Assembly (NCBI GenBank): GCA_013399875.1
Contig: VXAZ01004021.1
Span: 431,267-495,266, forward strand
DNA length: 64,000 nucleotides
DNA from: Gymnorhina tibicen
Taxonomy: Eukaryota; Chordata; Aves; Passeriformes; Artamidae
Reading direction: 5' to 3'
Shown: piece by piece, positions 49,001-61,000 of the stretch
Layout of the letters: every line of letters begins with the position of its first letter
Numbering within the stretch: position 1 is the first letter of the stretch
Translations under genes and position numbers: made by a program
The notes under the pieces: model-generated
What the model saw: the letters and a program-made list of their open reading frames with translations, nothing else
Told to the model about the DNA's origin: nothing
Database searches by the model: none

Positions 49001-52000
49001 CCAGAAAAAGCCACCAGGCCGGTGTCACTGCAGATCATTGTCATGTCACCCAGACCTCTTACAAACAGCTTTTTTTAGCTGCTGTAATAGGATGAATCAG
49101 GAGTCTGGATAGAGCTCATCAACAGCTCTCAGTATCTCTGTTTTAAAGATAAATGATTGATGGAAAATGCCAGGTCACAGTGAGCCCTGGGCCGTGGGGA
49201 GAGGCAGTTTACCAACATTGTAACTGCAATGATAAAATGCACAGGGGAATTAGATTAGAATGAACAAAAGGATCGAGTCACTGCCGAGAAGTGGGATGAG
49301 GCAAGTGGAATTTTTCTGTTGACAGATGATTTGGCTTTGCAAAAACTGCTGAGGTCTTGACTAGGAAATGCTGTGGATGTTGAGTTACAGATTTGTCTTG
49401 AGCAGCAGAGGAGCTGCGTTGCAGTGTGTACAGAATTGCCTTCAGCTGCCTCGCACCTTCTCTGTGTGATCCTGCTGTGACTGAGGTGTTGTGTGCTGTA
49501 GGTGTTGGTCCTCTGAGCAGGAACGCTGGCGGCAGCAGGACAGGTCGGTGATTTTGCACCTGGTGCCTCAGACCCCAAACCGGTTCTCTCCAGGAGTGTG
49601 ACAGTAGGTGGCAGCAGATGCTGCAGGATGGGCTGCACCTCTAACCCGCCTGATTTCCTTTTCTTTTAAAGGTTGTGTCATAACAAACAAACAAAGGTGT
49701 ATCTTCCAGAACCTCCTTTTCCCCACGCTGAGGTGAGTTAACCATGGTCTTGTTTGCTTTCTGGATCACAGTCCACACAGTGTAGCTGTTGTTTTTCTGA
49801 TGAACCCTTCTACAGCTATTTAAGTTACGTTTAATTTGTCATAAAAGTGTTTTTTTCCCTTTGCTTTCTGTGATGAATTTGGGAGTGTGGGGGAGGAATG
49901 AGTGATGGTGTTCCCTCAACTCCAAAATTACCCTGTTTATTCNGAAAAGGCCAGGGGTGTCCTGGGCTGCATGAGGCAGAGCAGAGCCAGCAGGTCAGGA
50001 GAGGAGATCCTGCTCTGCTCAGCACTGCTGAGGCCACATGGGCAGCGTTCTATCCAGTGCTGGGCTCCCCAGTACCAGAAGGATGTGGGATTTCTGGAAC
50101 GAGGCCAGCACAGGGCCATGGAGATGAGGGGAGGCTGAGGGAGCTGGGATTTTCCAGCCTGGAGAGCAGAAGGCTCAGGGGGATCTCATCATTGTGTGGA
50201 AACACCTGATGGGAAGTAATGAGGGTGAGGGATCAGTCTCTTCAGCAGGGCCCACTGGCAGAACAGATTCAAACACGTGAAATTCCACCAGGGTAGGGGA
50301 TTTAAATGGCCAGAGGGCAGGGTTAGATGGGATTTTGGGAAGAAATGCTTCCCTGTAAGGGTGGGGAGGCCCTGGCACAGGGTGCCCAGAGAAGCTGTGG
50401 CTGCCCCTGGATCCCTGGAAATATTCCAGGCCAGGTTGGACAGGGCTTGGAACAACCTGGGTTGGTGGAAGGAGTCCCTGCCCATGGCAGGGGGTTTGGA
50501 ACAGGAGGATCTTTAAGGCCCCTTCCCACCCAAACCATTCCATGATTCTGTGATTCTATGAAACACTGCAGCCTCTGTGCAGAGAGGCTGTGGAGACTTT
50601 GCTGTGGAGGCATCAAAATCCAGCTGGACACAGTCCTGGATGATCTGCTCTGCTGAGAGTGCTTGAGCAGGACTTGGACTTGATGATCTCAGGAGGTCCC
50701 TCCCAACCTCAACCATTCTGTGATTCTGAGCCCTGGAAGGGAAAACCCAACCACTTGCAACTCTTCCCAAATTCTTACAAATGGAGACATGCTCTAGAAT
50801 ATTAAATACAGTAAGGTAGCTTTTCTCTTCTTCCTCTCCGGATTTTGGAGTTCAGGAAAGAAAAGACAGGTCCTGGAAATCTTGTGTGAATTGATCTCTC
50901 AGGAGAATTGTAAAGAGGATTGAAATCTGGTGAATTTACATGTTAATGGAGGCAGAGGTTGAACGTCTGTAAAATAGAGGTTTGGGGTCAGAACTGGTTG
51001 ATATTCAGGGATTCCAGCCTTTAATTCTACTTCTTACTCAGCTAAAGGAAATGTCCTGCTCTTAGTATCCCTTCGACTTCATCAAAATTAGTTTGACCCA
51101 GGCTCATTTCTTTTTAATAAAGTGCAAGTATGAGCCAGGCAGTGTTTCCCAGAAAAAGCCACCAGGCCGGTGTCACTGCAGATCATTGTCATGTCACCCA
51201 GACCTCTTACAAACAGCTTTTTTTAGCTGCTGTAATAGGATGAATCAGGAGTCTGGATAGAGCTCATCAACAGCTCTCAGTATCTCTGTTTTAAAGATAA
51301 ATGATTGATGGAAAATGCCAGGTCACAGTGAGCCCTGGGCCGTGGGGAGAGGCAGTTTACCAACATTGTAACTGCAATGATAAAATGCACAGGGGAATTA
51401 GATTAGAATGAACAAAAGGATCGAGTCACTGCCGAGAAGTGGGATGAGGCAAGTGGAATTTTTCTGTTGACAGATGATTTGGCTTTGCAAAAACTGCTGA
51501 GGTCTTGACTAGGAAATGCTGTGGATGTTGAGTTACAGATTTGTCTTGAGCAGCAGAGGAGCTGCGTTGCAGTGTGTACAGAATTGCCTTCAGCTGCCTC
51601 GCACCTTCTCTGTGTGATCCTGCTGTGACTGAGGTGTTGTGTGCTGTAGGTGTTGGTCCTCTGAGCAGGAACGCTGGCGGCAGCAGGACAGGTCGGTGAT
51701 TTTGCACCTGGTGCCTCAGACCCCAAACCGGTTCTCTCCAGGAGTGTGACAGTAGGTGGCAGCAGATGCTGCAGGATGGGCTGCACCTCTAACCCGCCTG
51801 ATTTCCTTTTCTTTTAAAGGTTGTGTCATAACAAACAAACAAAGGTGTATCTTCCAGAACCTCCTTTTCCCCACGCTGAGGTGAGTTAACCATGGTCTTG
51901 TTTGCTTTCTGGATCACAGTCCACACAGTGTAGCTGTTGTTTTTCTGATGAACCCTTCTACAGCTATTTAAGTTACGTTTAATTTGTCATAAAAGTGTTT

Positions 52001-55000
52001 TTTTCCCTTTGCTTTCTGTGATGAATTTGGGAGTGTGGGGGAGGAATGAGTGATGGTGTTCCCTCAACTCCAAAATTACCCTGTTTATTCCAGCCTATCT
52101 CTTGCACAGGCTGGCCTGGTTCATTCCTTCCCCCGCAGAAGGAGATCTGGTGTGGGATGTTTGCTCTTATCAACTCCAACCACGAGCATTCCCTTTGTCC
52201 AAGCAGTTTATTTCCAAGTCTGAAACTGAGAGCTTGTTATCGGAGCCAGCTTAGTCATGCCAACTCCTTCCTCCCTCACTGAAGCAGGCACCATGTCTGC
52301 TGCAGGAGGAATGGTATCTTGAAAGAGAGATTTTATATCAAAAGCTAAAGTTTGCAGCACTGAGTGTGGTCAGTGGCAATTTTAAATGAAATTATTTGAG
52401 CATTGTAATGAAGCAAAGAGGAATGAGGCTCCTGAATTTGGAGGATTTCTCTGCAACGTGTGGTGAGGGGATTTTGATCTTCCCTGCAACAAAATAATAA
52501 TTTGAGGGGAAGTTTTAGCCAACCAGAAATTAAATAAACATGGTAGAACTGATGCCTTCAGAGTTACCTCACGTATCAGGACAGGAAATTCACCCCTTGG
52601 AACAGGAAGTTTTCCCACTGAAGTAATCAAGAGGCAGAAACAGGACTGAGAATTTTAGCTAAATCCTGCTCCTGGAAGACATTGACCCAGAAAACTGCTT
52701 CCTTTAGTTGCTGTGGTCCAGACTCTTTGATGAGATGTGCAGAGTGGCCGTGGCAGCTTTAAGAGCCCAGAAATTTCACAGACATTGGGTGTCTTTTTCC
52801 TCTGAGATGTCTCATCCAGGGACTTGTTCTGGAAATTGCCATAACCCATCACATCTCTCATCTGTAAGTGCTTCAAAGGCATTGTTGGGAGTAGGATCTG
52901 ACCAGGAGCCCTCACTCTTTCCAGATGCTTGAACGTGTTTCAAGCAGGATGTGCAGTGAATTATGTATAATCTGTTACCAAGAATAATGTGGACTGCAGG
53001 GCAAGCCACCTGTTCACCACTTATTTTATAACCAAAAAATTCGTTCCCACTGATAAATCAATTCCAAATTCTCTGAGCACAAGGCTCTGCAGCCTTGCTG
53101 CTGGCTCTGCTTTTTGTCTTGCCCTCCATCCCTGCTTTCTGGGGTGTCCTTGTTGATCCACAGTGTCATTGGATTCACCGACAGCCCATATTCTGGTTCA
53201 CAATATGCACTGGAACTGGCAGATTTAAGTGAAAACCCATCCAAAAATGAGAAGCCAAACGTGCAGCTGTCAAAGACTGGATTAATTAACCCATCTTATA
53301 TGATGGGTCTTTGCGTTTATAGAGTGATAACTCTGTCCTCTAATTCCTAGGACATTTTATATTCTCTTGGGGCCTGTTGATAGTGAGATTTTGCCAAATT
53401 ATTGGAGCAGCTTTGCAAGACGTGCTCCGTGTTTCATGTGTAGATCAGGGTAATTATGCAGGAAAGGCCTCCCAGCAGTGGATCCCAGATCAGCTTCCCT
53501 GCACAGAGGGAGGAACGTGCCTGTTCCAGGTGCAGGATGGAACATCCCAGGGGATGTCCATGCCAGGGCCCCAGTGCCCTGGGAACCCAGTACCTTGGGT
53601 TCCTTGTTAAATCTCCAAAAGCCCACACCTGACACCGTATTTCACTCACACGGTGTGAAACATCCAGAAAACCTCTTCCCAGCACAATCCTGGGCCTCCA
53701 CAACCCACCTTCCCCCCCCAGGCAGGAGCTTTGCTTACTGGCGCTTCAGGGGATTTTTAATGAGTATCAGAAACAGACAGTGAATGATGGTTTCTATTGG
53801 AGAGGTTGTTAGTGGAGAATTGCTTGGTTTTTTTCAAAGTAATGCTGGGCTTGTGCAATGTAACCTGTGCTGAAATTGCCCATCATGAAAAGATGTGCTT
53901 AACTGCTCAGTTGTTGGAGGAAAATAGGGAATTACTCAGACATGCCTCTTACTTCTCAGGAAGCATTAATAACATGCCTGGCATGATACATCAGAGAAGG
54001 ACAGGCCAGGAAATAAGCTTCTAATTATCCACAGAACAAGCCCAGCCCAGCATGCTGCTGGTCCTGAAATCTGATGTTCCTGTTTGTTGTATAAACAGCA
54101 AGATTTAAAAACAAAGAAGGCAAAAAATCCCCCAAATCCTCGCTGTTGTCCCTTGCAGCAATGAGTTCCAGCAGTGCCTGATGTGGAGTAGAACAGAATA
54201 ATTCCTTCCTTTAATCAGCTGTGATTGTATTTGGCATTTCACTTAACTATGCCTTTATTATTGTCACAAGAGGATAAATAAAAGCATTTTCATTGTCTCT
54301 ACAATTACTATTTTTATTTCTCCTTACTCTCTACACTCAGTTGTTTGAAGCTTTTGCATTCTCTCTGCATGGAAATTTTCCACTTTTATGATTTATATTG
54401 CGTGTTTTGAACTCATTCCTTGTTCTGCTCTGTTGAATAAAACCAGACACATGTTCATCTCTGCAGAGAACCCAAAACATTTCTCCCTCCTTGTTTAATT
54501 CCACTTTAATGGAGCAGTAGATGTTCATCTTACCTCCTCCTCCACAGTCCTGGTACAGTTCTCGTGGTGGCAGTTTGCTTCCTAACCTCCATTCTGAGTG
54601 AACAGGGAATACTCTCCCTCTGGTAGGAGCAAGCTAAAGTGCTTCAGATTTGTAGGGATGGATTTGGACATCAGTTCCTGCAAAAGTTGATAAAAATGGA
54701 GTGTCCAGGTTCTTGTTGAAGTCTCTCCTGCAGGCTTTTAGTGGTGCAAAAATTAAAAGAGCTTCTTTTTAAAGGCTTTTCTGAGGGAAGAGTTGCTGTG
54801 ACTGCAAAGCCAAAAACTAGAGATCCCAAATATTTGTCAGTACAGGCTGGCAAGGCAGGGGGTGGCTTTCACTTCCAAGGCTCAGTATCCATTCTATCCG
54901 AGGATCAGCTGTCTAAATAGGCTCAGACTGAAGCTCCCCAGTGCCTTGCTGAAATGCTGTGGAGCATAAACCAGTAATTTGTTTAGCTTAGGTTTGTTAT

Positions 55001-58000
55001 TTTGGTATCCCAGAACCAAATTGTGGTGTCCTACCAAATTCCATACGGGAATATCCCATCCCAGCACAGCCTCAGATGAGGAATCAGGGGTCTCCTTGAT
55101 CATTTTAACAGGATCCGTGGATTGAACACTCTGCACCATCCCTTCTGTGGAGGTGGAGGCTTTATATTTATAAATGAATGGCTCAGTTGTTGTAGCTGAA
55201 TTGTTCCTCTCTGTTCGATCTTTACATGGACAATTTCAGGCTCTAAGATAAGTGAATCCAGACTCCTCTAAATGTCTGCAACAATAAAATTTGAGAGGTA
55301 ATTTGTATTGATCAGTATTTGCCAGTGGAGGGAGAATTTGGATTTACTGTGCTCTTATGAAGGATGCTGTTAGCAAGATCTAAGAGAAATGGCTGCAAAA
55401 ACCCTTTTTTTGTGACTCAAAAAAGCCAGGGTGGGAGTAACATGGCTTCTGTGGTCTTAAATACCAGCATTTGTCTTCTTCGTCTTTGATTCCCTCCTCC
55501 ATTTACCAATTCCTGCATAACACATTTAAATAAATACCTGGAAACAGGTGATTATGTAGTGTTATGGTTTGTTTTATAATAGTGTGTAGAATTGTACTAT
55601 AATTATTACCATACAGGAGTTGGACTCAGTGATCCACAAGGTCCCTTCCAGCTCTGGATATTCTGTGATAGAATTAGGCCCCTGTTAGTGTTGATCTGAT
55701 GAAGGGAGGGAGGTGAAGCAGTAAATGCATCTCTCATTCCCTGATAGGAGCCACATCTGTTCCAAATTCTGGACACAGAGCACACACACAGACAGAGTAA
55801 ATATCAGTGTATTTTGGCTCACTTCAACAAAGGGTACACAAAGGCTCTGGAGATTTATCCTGTTTATAGCAGCAGTTGCTGACCCTGTAAATCAAGTGTA
55901 CAGCTTTAAAGGGAAGCAGAACCATTTGGGATTTCAGAAAAACACAGCTCTCGCTCTTGATTCAGTACTTTACCAGCCCCTATCTCTTAAGCTTTCAGTC
56001 AATAGTGGTTCTTTCTGTAAAAAGACGCTCTGAATGTTGCTTGTGCTTTCCAGAAACGAAATTGTCAACCTAAATATTGGCTGGCTCAATGCCAGGCGTT
56101 GGTTCTGGCCCAGGCTGGAGGTCTGACTGTGGCACAGCGGAGAGGCTGTCGTGTTTACACACCCCATCTCATCTGGAGATACAAAAACCTGCACAAATCA
56201 TTACAAACTCAGTCCCCTTCATGATGTGGGAAATTTTGTTGGACCTGTTTTGCCAGTTCAGCTCCGTATATTTTTGATGGGGTGATTAGAAGAGACTTAA
56301 CTGTAGACAGTAAAATCCACCAGCTGCTTTCTCACTGGAGTGAGCAGAATGTTTTTAAACTTGTTTTTGTAGCCCTTCACCCCTGCTCTGTCCACCTGTG
56401 AGAGTCAGGGATTGCAAGCTGAGCTCTGGATCCTCACCAGACTTAGCAGAAAAGATCTGGCAAGATAAAAAGAAAAGATGAAAAAAGAATCATCACCAAT
56501 GAGCTCCCGAAAACTGGATTAGAGCTCCTGTGTCTCTTTTACAAAGCAATAGGAGGGGATTTGAAGCTTCCATAATGCTTTGAAGAAAATACAGCTTTTA
56601 TGTTGCTGAGCAGGGAACATTTGTGGAGGTATGGCAGGGAAATGAGCTGTTCTCTGCTTTCCACATCCAGCGCTGCTCTCACATCTTCCCAAAGATCTGA
56701 ATGCTGCATACAACTATAAATCATTTGAAGGAGAAGATGCTGGAAGATGCTGGAAGAACAGTTTGTGATTTTCAGGAGTGTCTTAGATAAATGCTGGCTG
56801 TAGAAATGTCTTTCCCTGACCTAGCTGCCTGTCCCTGGAGGAGTTTTTCCCTGGAATGTCACATATCCCATTTAATATTTGAAATAAAATCATCCTCCTC
56901 TTCCAGTTTACCAGTTGAAACTGCTTCTGCAGCTTCAGTTTTGAGACTTTTGGCTTCCCTCAAAAAAAAAAAAACAAAAAACCAAACAGAAAAAAGCTTT
57001 TTGAGGCCATTTCCTACAAATTCATTTAAATGTCAGTGTTTTATGGATTCAAATTTGTTTTACCCATTGTCTGCTAAACTGCAGTTTTTATTACTGAAGC
57101 TAAGTTTAGATTCCAAACCCTTCACTCCAGATGTGTTAATCAGAAATCTTTACCAGTATAATTGCAGGAATGTTTTTGAGATTCAGTGCCTGTCAACTGC
57201 CAGAGCAGTTATTGGATGGTTTTTTTCCAGTTTCCCTCTTGAAGATTAAATAGGAATTGGCTATTACTCATAAACTGCAGGAAGTGTAGTCCAGTTTCTA
57301 CTTCCTCCATGATTCAAGGATCCACGTGGAAACGATCCGCGTGCATCTACAGAATTGTGTCATATAACCTGAATTCTGAGGTGCTTTGTGGTGCACAAGT
57401 TGCTGAGAATTCTCAGTTTCTCTTCATTTCCATGGAGGCACCTTAGATCTGCCATGGTAAAAAGTAACACAGGACAAGGGGAAATGGCCTTAAGCTGAAG
57501 TGGGGAAGGTTTAGATGAGGTATTAGGGAGAAAATCTTCCCTGTGAGGGGGGGGAGGCCCTGGCACAGGGTGCCCAGAGAAGCTGTGGCTGCCCCTGGAT
57601 CCCTGGAAGTGTCCAAGGCCAGGTTGGACGGGGCTTGGAGCAACCTGGGATAGTGGAAGGTGTCCCTGCCCATGGCAGGGGGTGGCACTGGATGAGCTTT
57701 AAGATTCTTTTCCAACCCAAACCATTCCATGATTCTGTGATTTGCTGAACAGCCCAACCTCCTTTAAAAACTGGCTGACAAAGGAAGCACCATTCCCTGC
57801 CTCACACTCTTTATCTCCGTGGTTTTTCTCTCAGCTGTTCAGTCTGTGATTCCATGTGTTAAATCCCTTGCTTTTTAAACTGTATTTACAGTTATTTTCA
57901 GGCTGGAAATGGAAGCATATACCTGCCAAGCAAAAACTAGCAAAATACTGCATGAAAGTGCTTCACAGCCTGGTTATTAAATTGCTTTTTAAGTTGCACC

Positions 58001-61000
58001 TTGTTTTGCAGATTAGAAAACAGTGGCAGGAGAAATAAAGCAAAACTCTTTGGAAAGTGCCTTGATAAACAAACTTCTCCATCTTAGCAAAGAAATCTGT
58101 TCCACCTGCAGAGCTGATTGCACTGTGTCTGCAAAACATCTTACTGCTCTTAGTTCATGTTCGTTACTGGTTTCAGAGATAGTTAAGGAAGGGAAAGTCT
58201 GTTCCTTTTCAGCAGGTTTGACTTTGTGTGAACCCTGTAGCCCGAGGAAGCTCAGCAGCATTCTGCTGAAGGCAAAAGTGCCTGGTACTGCTGTGATGCA
58301 AGAAAAGCAGGTTAAACACGAGCCCAGAGCTCTTTGCAGACATGGCAAATAGGAAAAAGGAGCTTATTGGGAATTTGGCAGCTGAGCACTCTGCTCACTC
58401 CAGGGAACTCGAAGCAGGGAGTGTTTGCAGAGTTTCCTCCCAGTCACCATCCTGCTGGTACCAAAGAAATGAGGGCAAGGACTTGGAGGCACCTGGGCCC
58501 ATGCTCTGACTTCCTTTTCATAACATTTATGACAGTCGTGACTAAATTTGTTGGAAAAATCTAAGGGGGATACAGGAAGGGACTCTGTGATGAGTGAGGA
58601 ATAAATTGTAGAACATTTATAATCTCATGTAAATAAACACACCGAAGCACAGAGGCATGAAAAGCTGGTAATGTCTGGATTTTTGTTTTTCTTTCAGCTC
58701 ATTCAGACAAACAAATTGAAACATTATCCCAGCATCCATGGAGACTTCAGCAATGACTTCAAGCAGCCCTGTGTTGTGTTCACTGGGCATCCCTCTCTCA
58801 GATTTGGGGATGTGGTGCATTTCATGGAGCTGTGGGGAAAATCCAGCTTGAACACTGTTATATTCACAGGTAAGTAAAATGCTGATATCATTATCAAATT
58901 AACAGTTTGTGCACTCTGGTTAAGTGTGGCCACATCCCTGGGGCTTTACTCATTTGTTCTGGGACAGAAGTTTTTGACTTCAGTAGGAGCTTATCTAAAT
59001 TAAGGCCCCAGGACTGGCTGCAGGGACAAATGTAATTATTGTGCCATTTAATTCAGTGTAGCCCTGCAGAGCCAACCTTTGCCATGCAGAGTCCATTCCT
59101 GCCACGACTGAGCAAAATCTTTGTTGTGCACAGCAGTGAAATGCCTACAGGAAATTAATTTTTGAATTAAAAGCAGCTGGGTGCAAGTTAAACCCAGGCA
59201 AGACCTGATGGATGCTGGTCAGAAAGGAGAAACACTTCTTCTCCATGTTCCACTAGAACCACAAACTTTTCCTCATCCCTTCTCCTGCCTCAGGCAATGT
59301 TTCTACAGAGGTTTCTGTCGTCTCTGCTGTCCCAGAAGCGGGCACCCCACACAGCCCTGGCACAGGGATCTGAGCTCTTCCTGCCTTTGGGCTGAGCTTT
59401 GTGCAGATGGTTTTGGGCTGAGCTTTGTGCAGATGGTTTTGGGCTGACAGACACATTTGTAGTTGAAGGTACAGCTCTGGCTCATTCCCCAGGGGAGCTG
59501 TTTCCTTTCTCAGTGCTCACCAGGTCTTTTAAGTTCCTCCACTTCTCTCCATCTGCTTCTAGGGCTGACTCTGATTAAAAATCCTTCAAGGCCTTCCCTC
59601 GAGCTGGGTTTCTGTGCAGGTGTATTTATACATGATGTGTCACCCAAACAGAGCCCTGCAGTGGCCATTGTCCTGATCTGAGAAGGCAAAGAGTAATCCT
59701 TGAGGTCCTTACTCCTGATTTTGTGTATAAGGAGCTCTGGGATAGTGGGAGGTGTGTTCTCTATGATTTAGCCAGGTAAAAAAGGTGGGGATTTTCGGAC
59801 AAAGTAATTAGAAATGAGGAGGAGAGCCGTGAGGAACAGATCAAACCTACTCCCACAGCAAGGGCGGGATGGAATCCCACTGTTAAGCTTGTTTTCCTCC
59901 AGTTTTTGGTGAATAGGAAAGCTGCTGGAAAGCACAAAACCTCCTGAAGAAAAGAGGGCTGGGACAGGGTTATTTCTTTCTTTCTCTCTTTCTTTCTCTT
60001 TCTTTGTTTCTTTCTCTCTCTCTTTCTCTCCTTCTCTTTTTCTTTCTTTCTTTCTTTCTTTTTCTTTTTTTTCTTTCTTTTCTTTTCTCTTTTCTTCTCT
60101 TTTCTTTTCTTTCTGTTACTGTAGACTCAAGGCTAGTGACAAGCAAGTCCCTTTGACTTTTTCACAATATTGGCACTAAAAAGTGTGACAGTATCATGAT
60201 ACTGTTAAGCCAATTTGGGGAGATTTGAAGTGTGTAATTAACCCTATACAAAGGGAGGGATACGAGGGGGTTCCTGCAGGGAACTTAAATCCAGACTGGT
60301 TTTGTGCTGGGAAATGGTGCAAGGTACCTCAGCACTAAGGGTACAGCTGCTGCAGTGCCCATCCCTCCTGACCTTTGAGGCAGTTCAGGAGACATGCCCT
60401 AATTACGGTAATTGGGTAAAATTGCAATATGGATATCTTGGAAATAGTGAATTCTACTCCAGTCAGGACTTCAATTAAGCCAGAGTGTGCAGAGCTTTTG
60501 CTGGGGTGCGTATTCCATGAATCCCCAGGGAACCAGTGGCATTAATCATGTTGTGAATGTGCTGCCCAGGGTGTCAGGAACTGGCCTTTAATGGCAAGAA
60601 CTCCTACTCTGTGTCTTCTGTAAGGAGAGGCAATTGACCTTTCTGTGTGAGATCCTAATCCTTCAGTGAACCGAGGCAATCGAGCACTTCTGTCAGAGCC
60701 CGGCCCTGGCAGGTTGTTAAGGCATCTAAATGTCACTCCTAACAACCCGGGGGTGCAGCAGGTCGTGGTCTTGGAGATTCATTCCCAGTTTGTACTTAGT
60801 GAAACTCCAGTTGAGAGCTGCTTTAGTGGGGTGACCTTGGAGTGCACGGTGATTCCAGATGCTTGTGGAGTTTTTTTTGCTAAATTCTATCTATCCGTGG
60901 CTTTTGGCTCTGTCTGTGGGCACATCCCCTGGGCAGGATGGTCCTCCTGCCTCACGACTGTCTAGTCCTAGGCCTATTTCCTTATGGCTGTCTCAGCTGG

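Larger units (their letters stand above)
47384..49671 (+). other. INTS9: INTS9 intron 10, as assembled up to the first exon 11 copy
   Basis: It contains CR1 sequence and the lone N at 48,854, and most of the first copy of the 2.15 kb tandem duplication. The true intron is probably 47,384-47,756 joined to 49,944-51,819, about 2.25 kb. Confidence 0.75.
47757..49942. repeat. Tandem segment copy A (contains exon 11), probably a false duplication
   Basis: This block recurs as 49,944-52,090. The offset is 2,187 up to the N at 48,854 and 2,148 after it. The difference is explained by a 38-bp overlap plus the N. I saw no base differences in the stretches I compared. The right end is marked by the N at 49,943. 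Confidence 0.9.
49733..51819 (+). other. Sequence between the two exon 11 copies
   Basis: It contains the end of copy A, the N at 49,943 and the start of copy B with its two CR1 pieces. No additional gene is present. Confidence 0.85.
49944..52090. repeat. Tandem segment copy B (contains exon 11), probably the authentic copy
   Basis: This copy is continuous, has no N, and joins smoothly into intron 11 at ...TTTATTCCAGCC. Copy A instead stops at an N right after TTTATTC. This makes copy B the likelier true sequence. Confidence 0.85.
51881..58697 (+). other. INTS9: INTS9 intron 11
   Basis: This is the longest intron in the window. It contains CR1 tails at 55.6 and 57.5 kb. No nested gene or RNA gene is recognised. 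Confidence 0.9.

Noticed and set aside
48136..50770. Sets of identical open frames on both strands at 48 and 50 kb
   Set aside because: They are CR1 shadows, repeated because the underlying segment is duplicated in the assembly.
49672..51880. A pair of mutually exclusive exon 11 copies as a real splicing device
   Set aside because: The copies and their introns appear identical and are bounded by lone Ns. Mutually exclusive exons normally differ in sequence.
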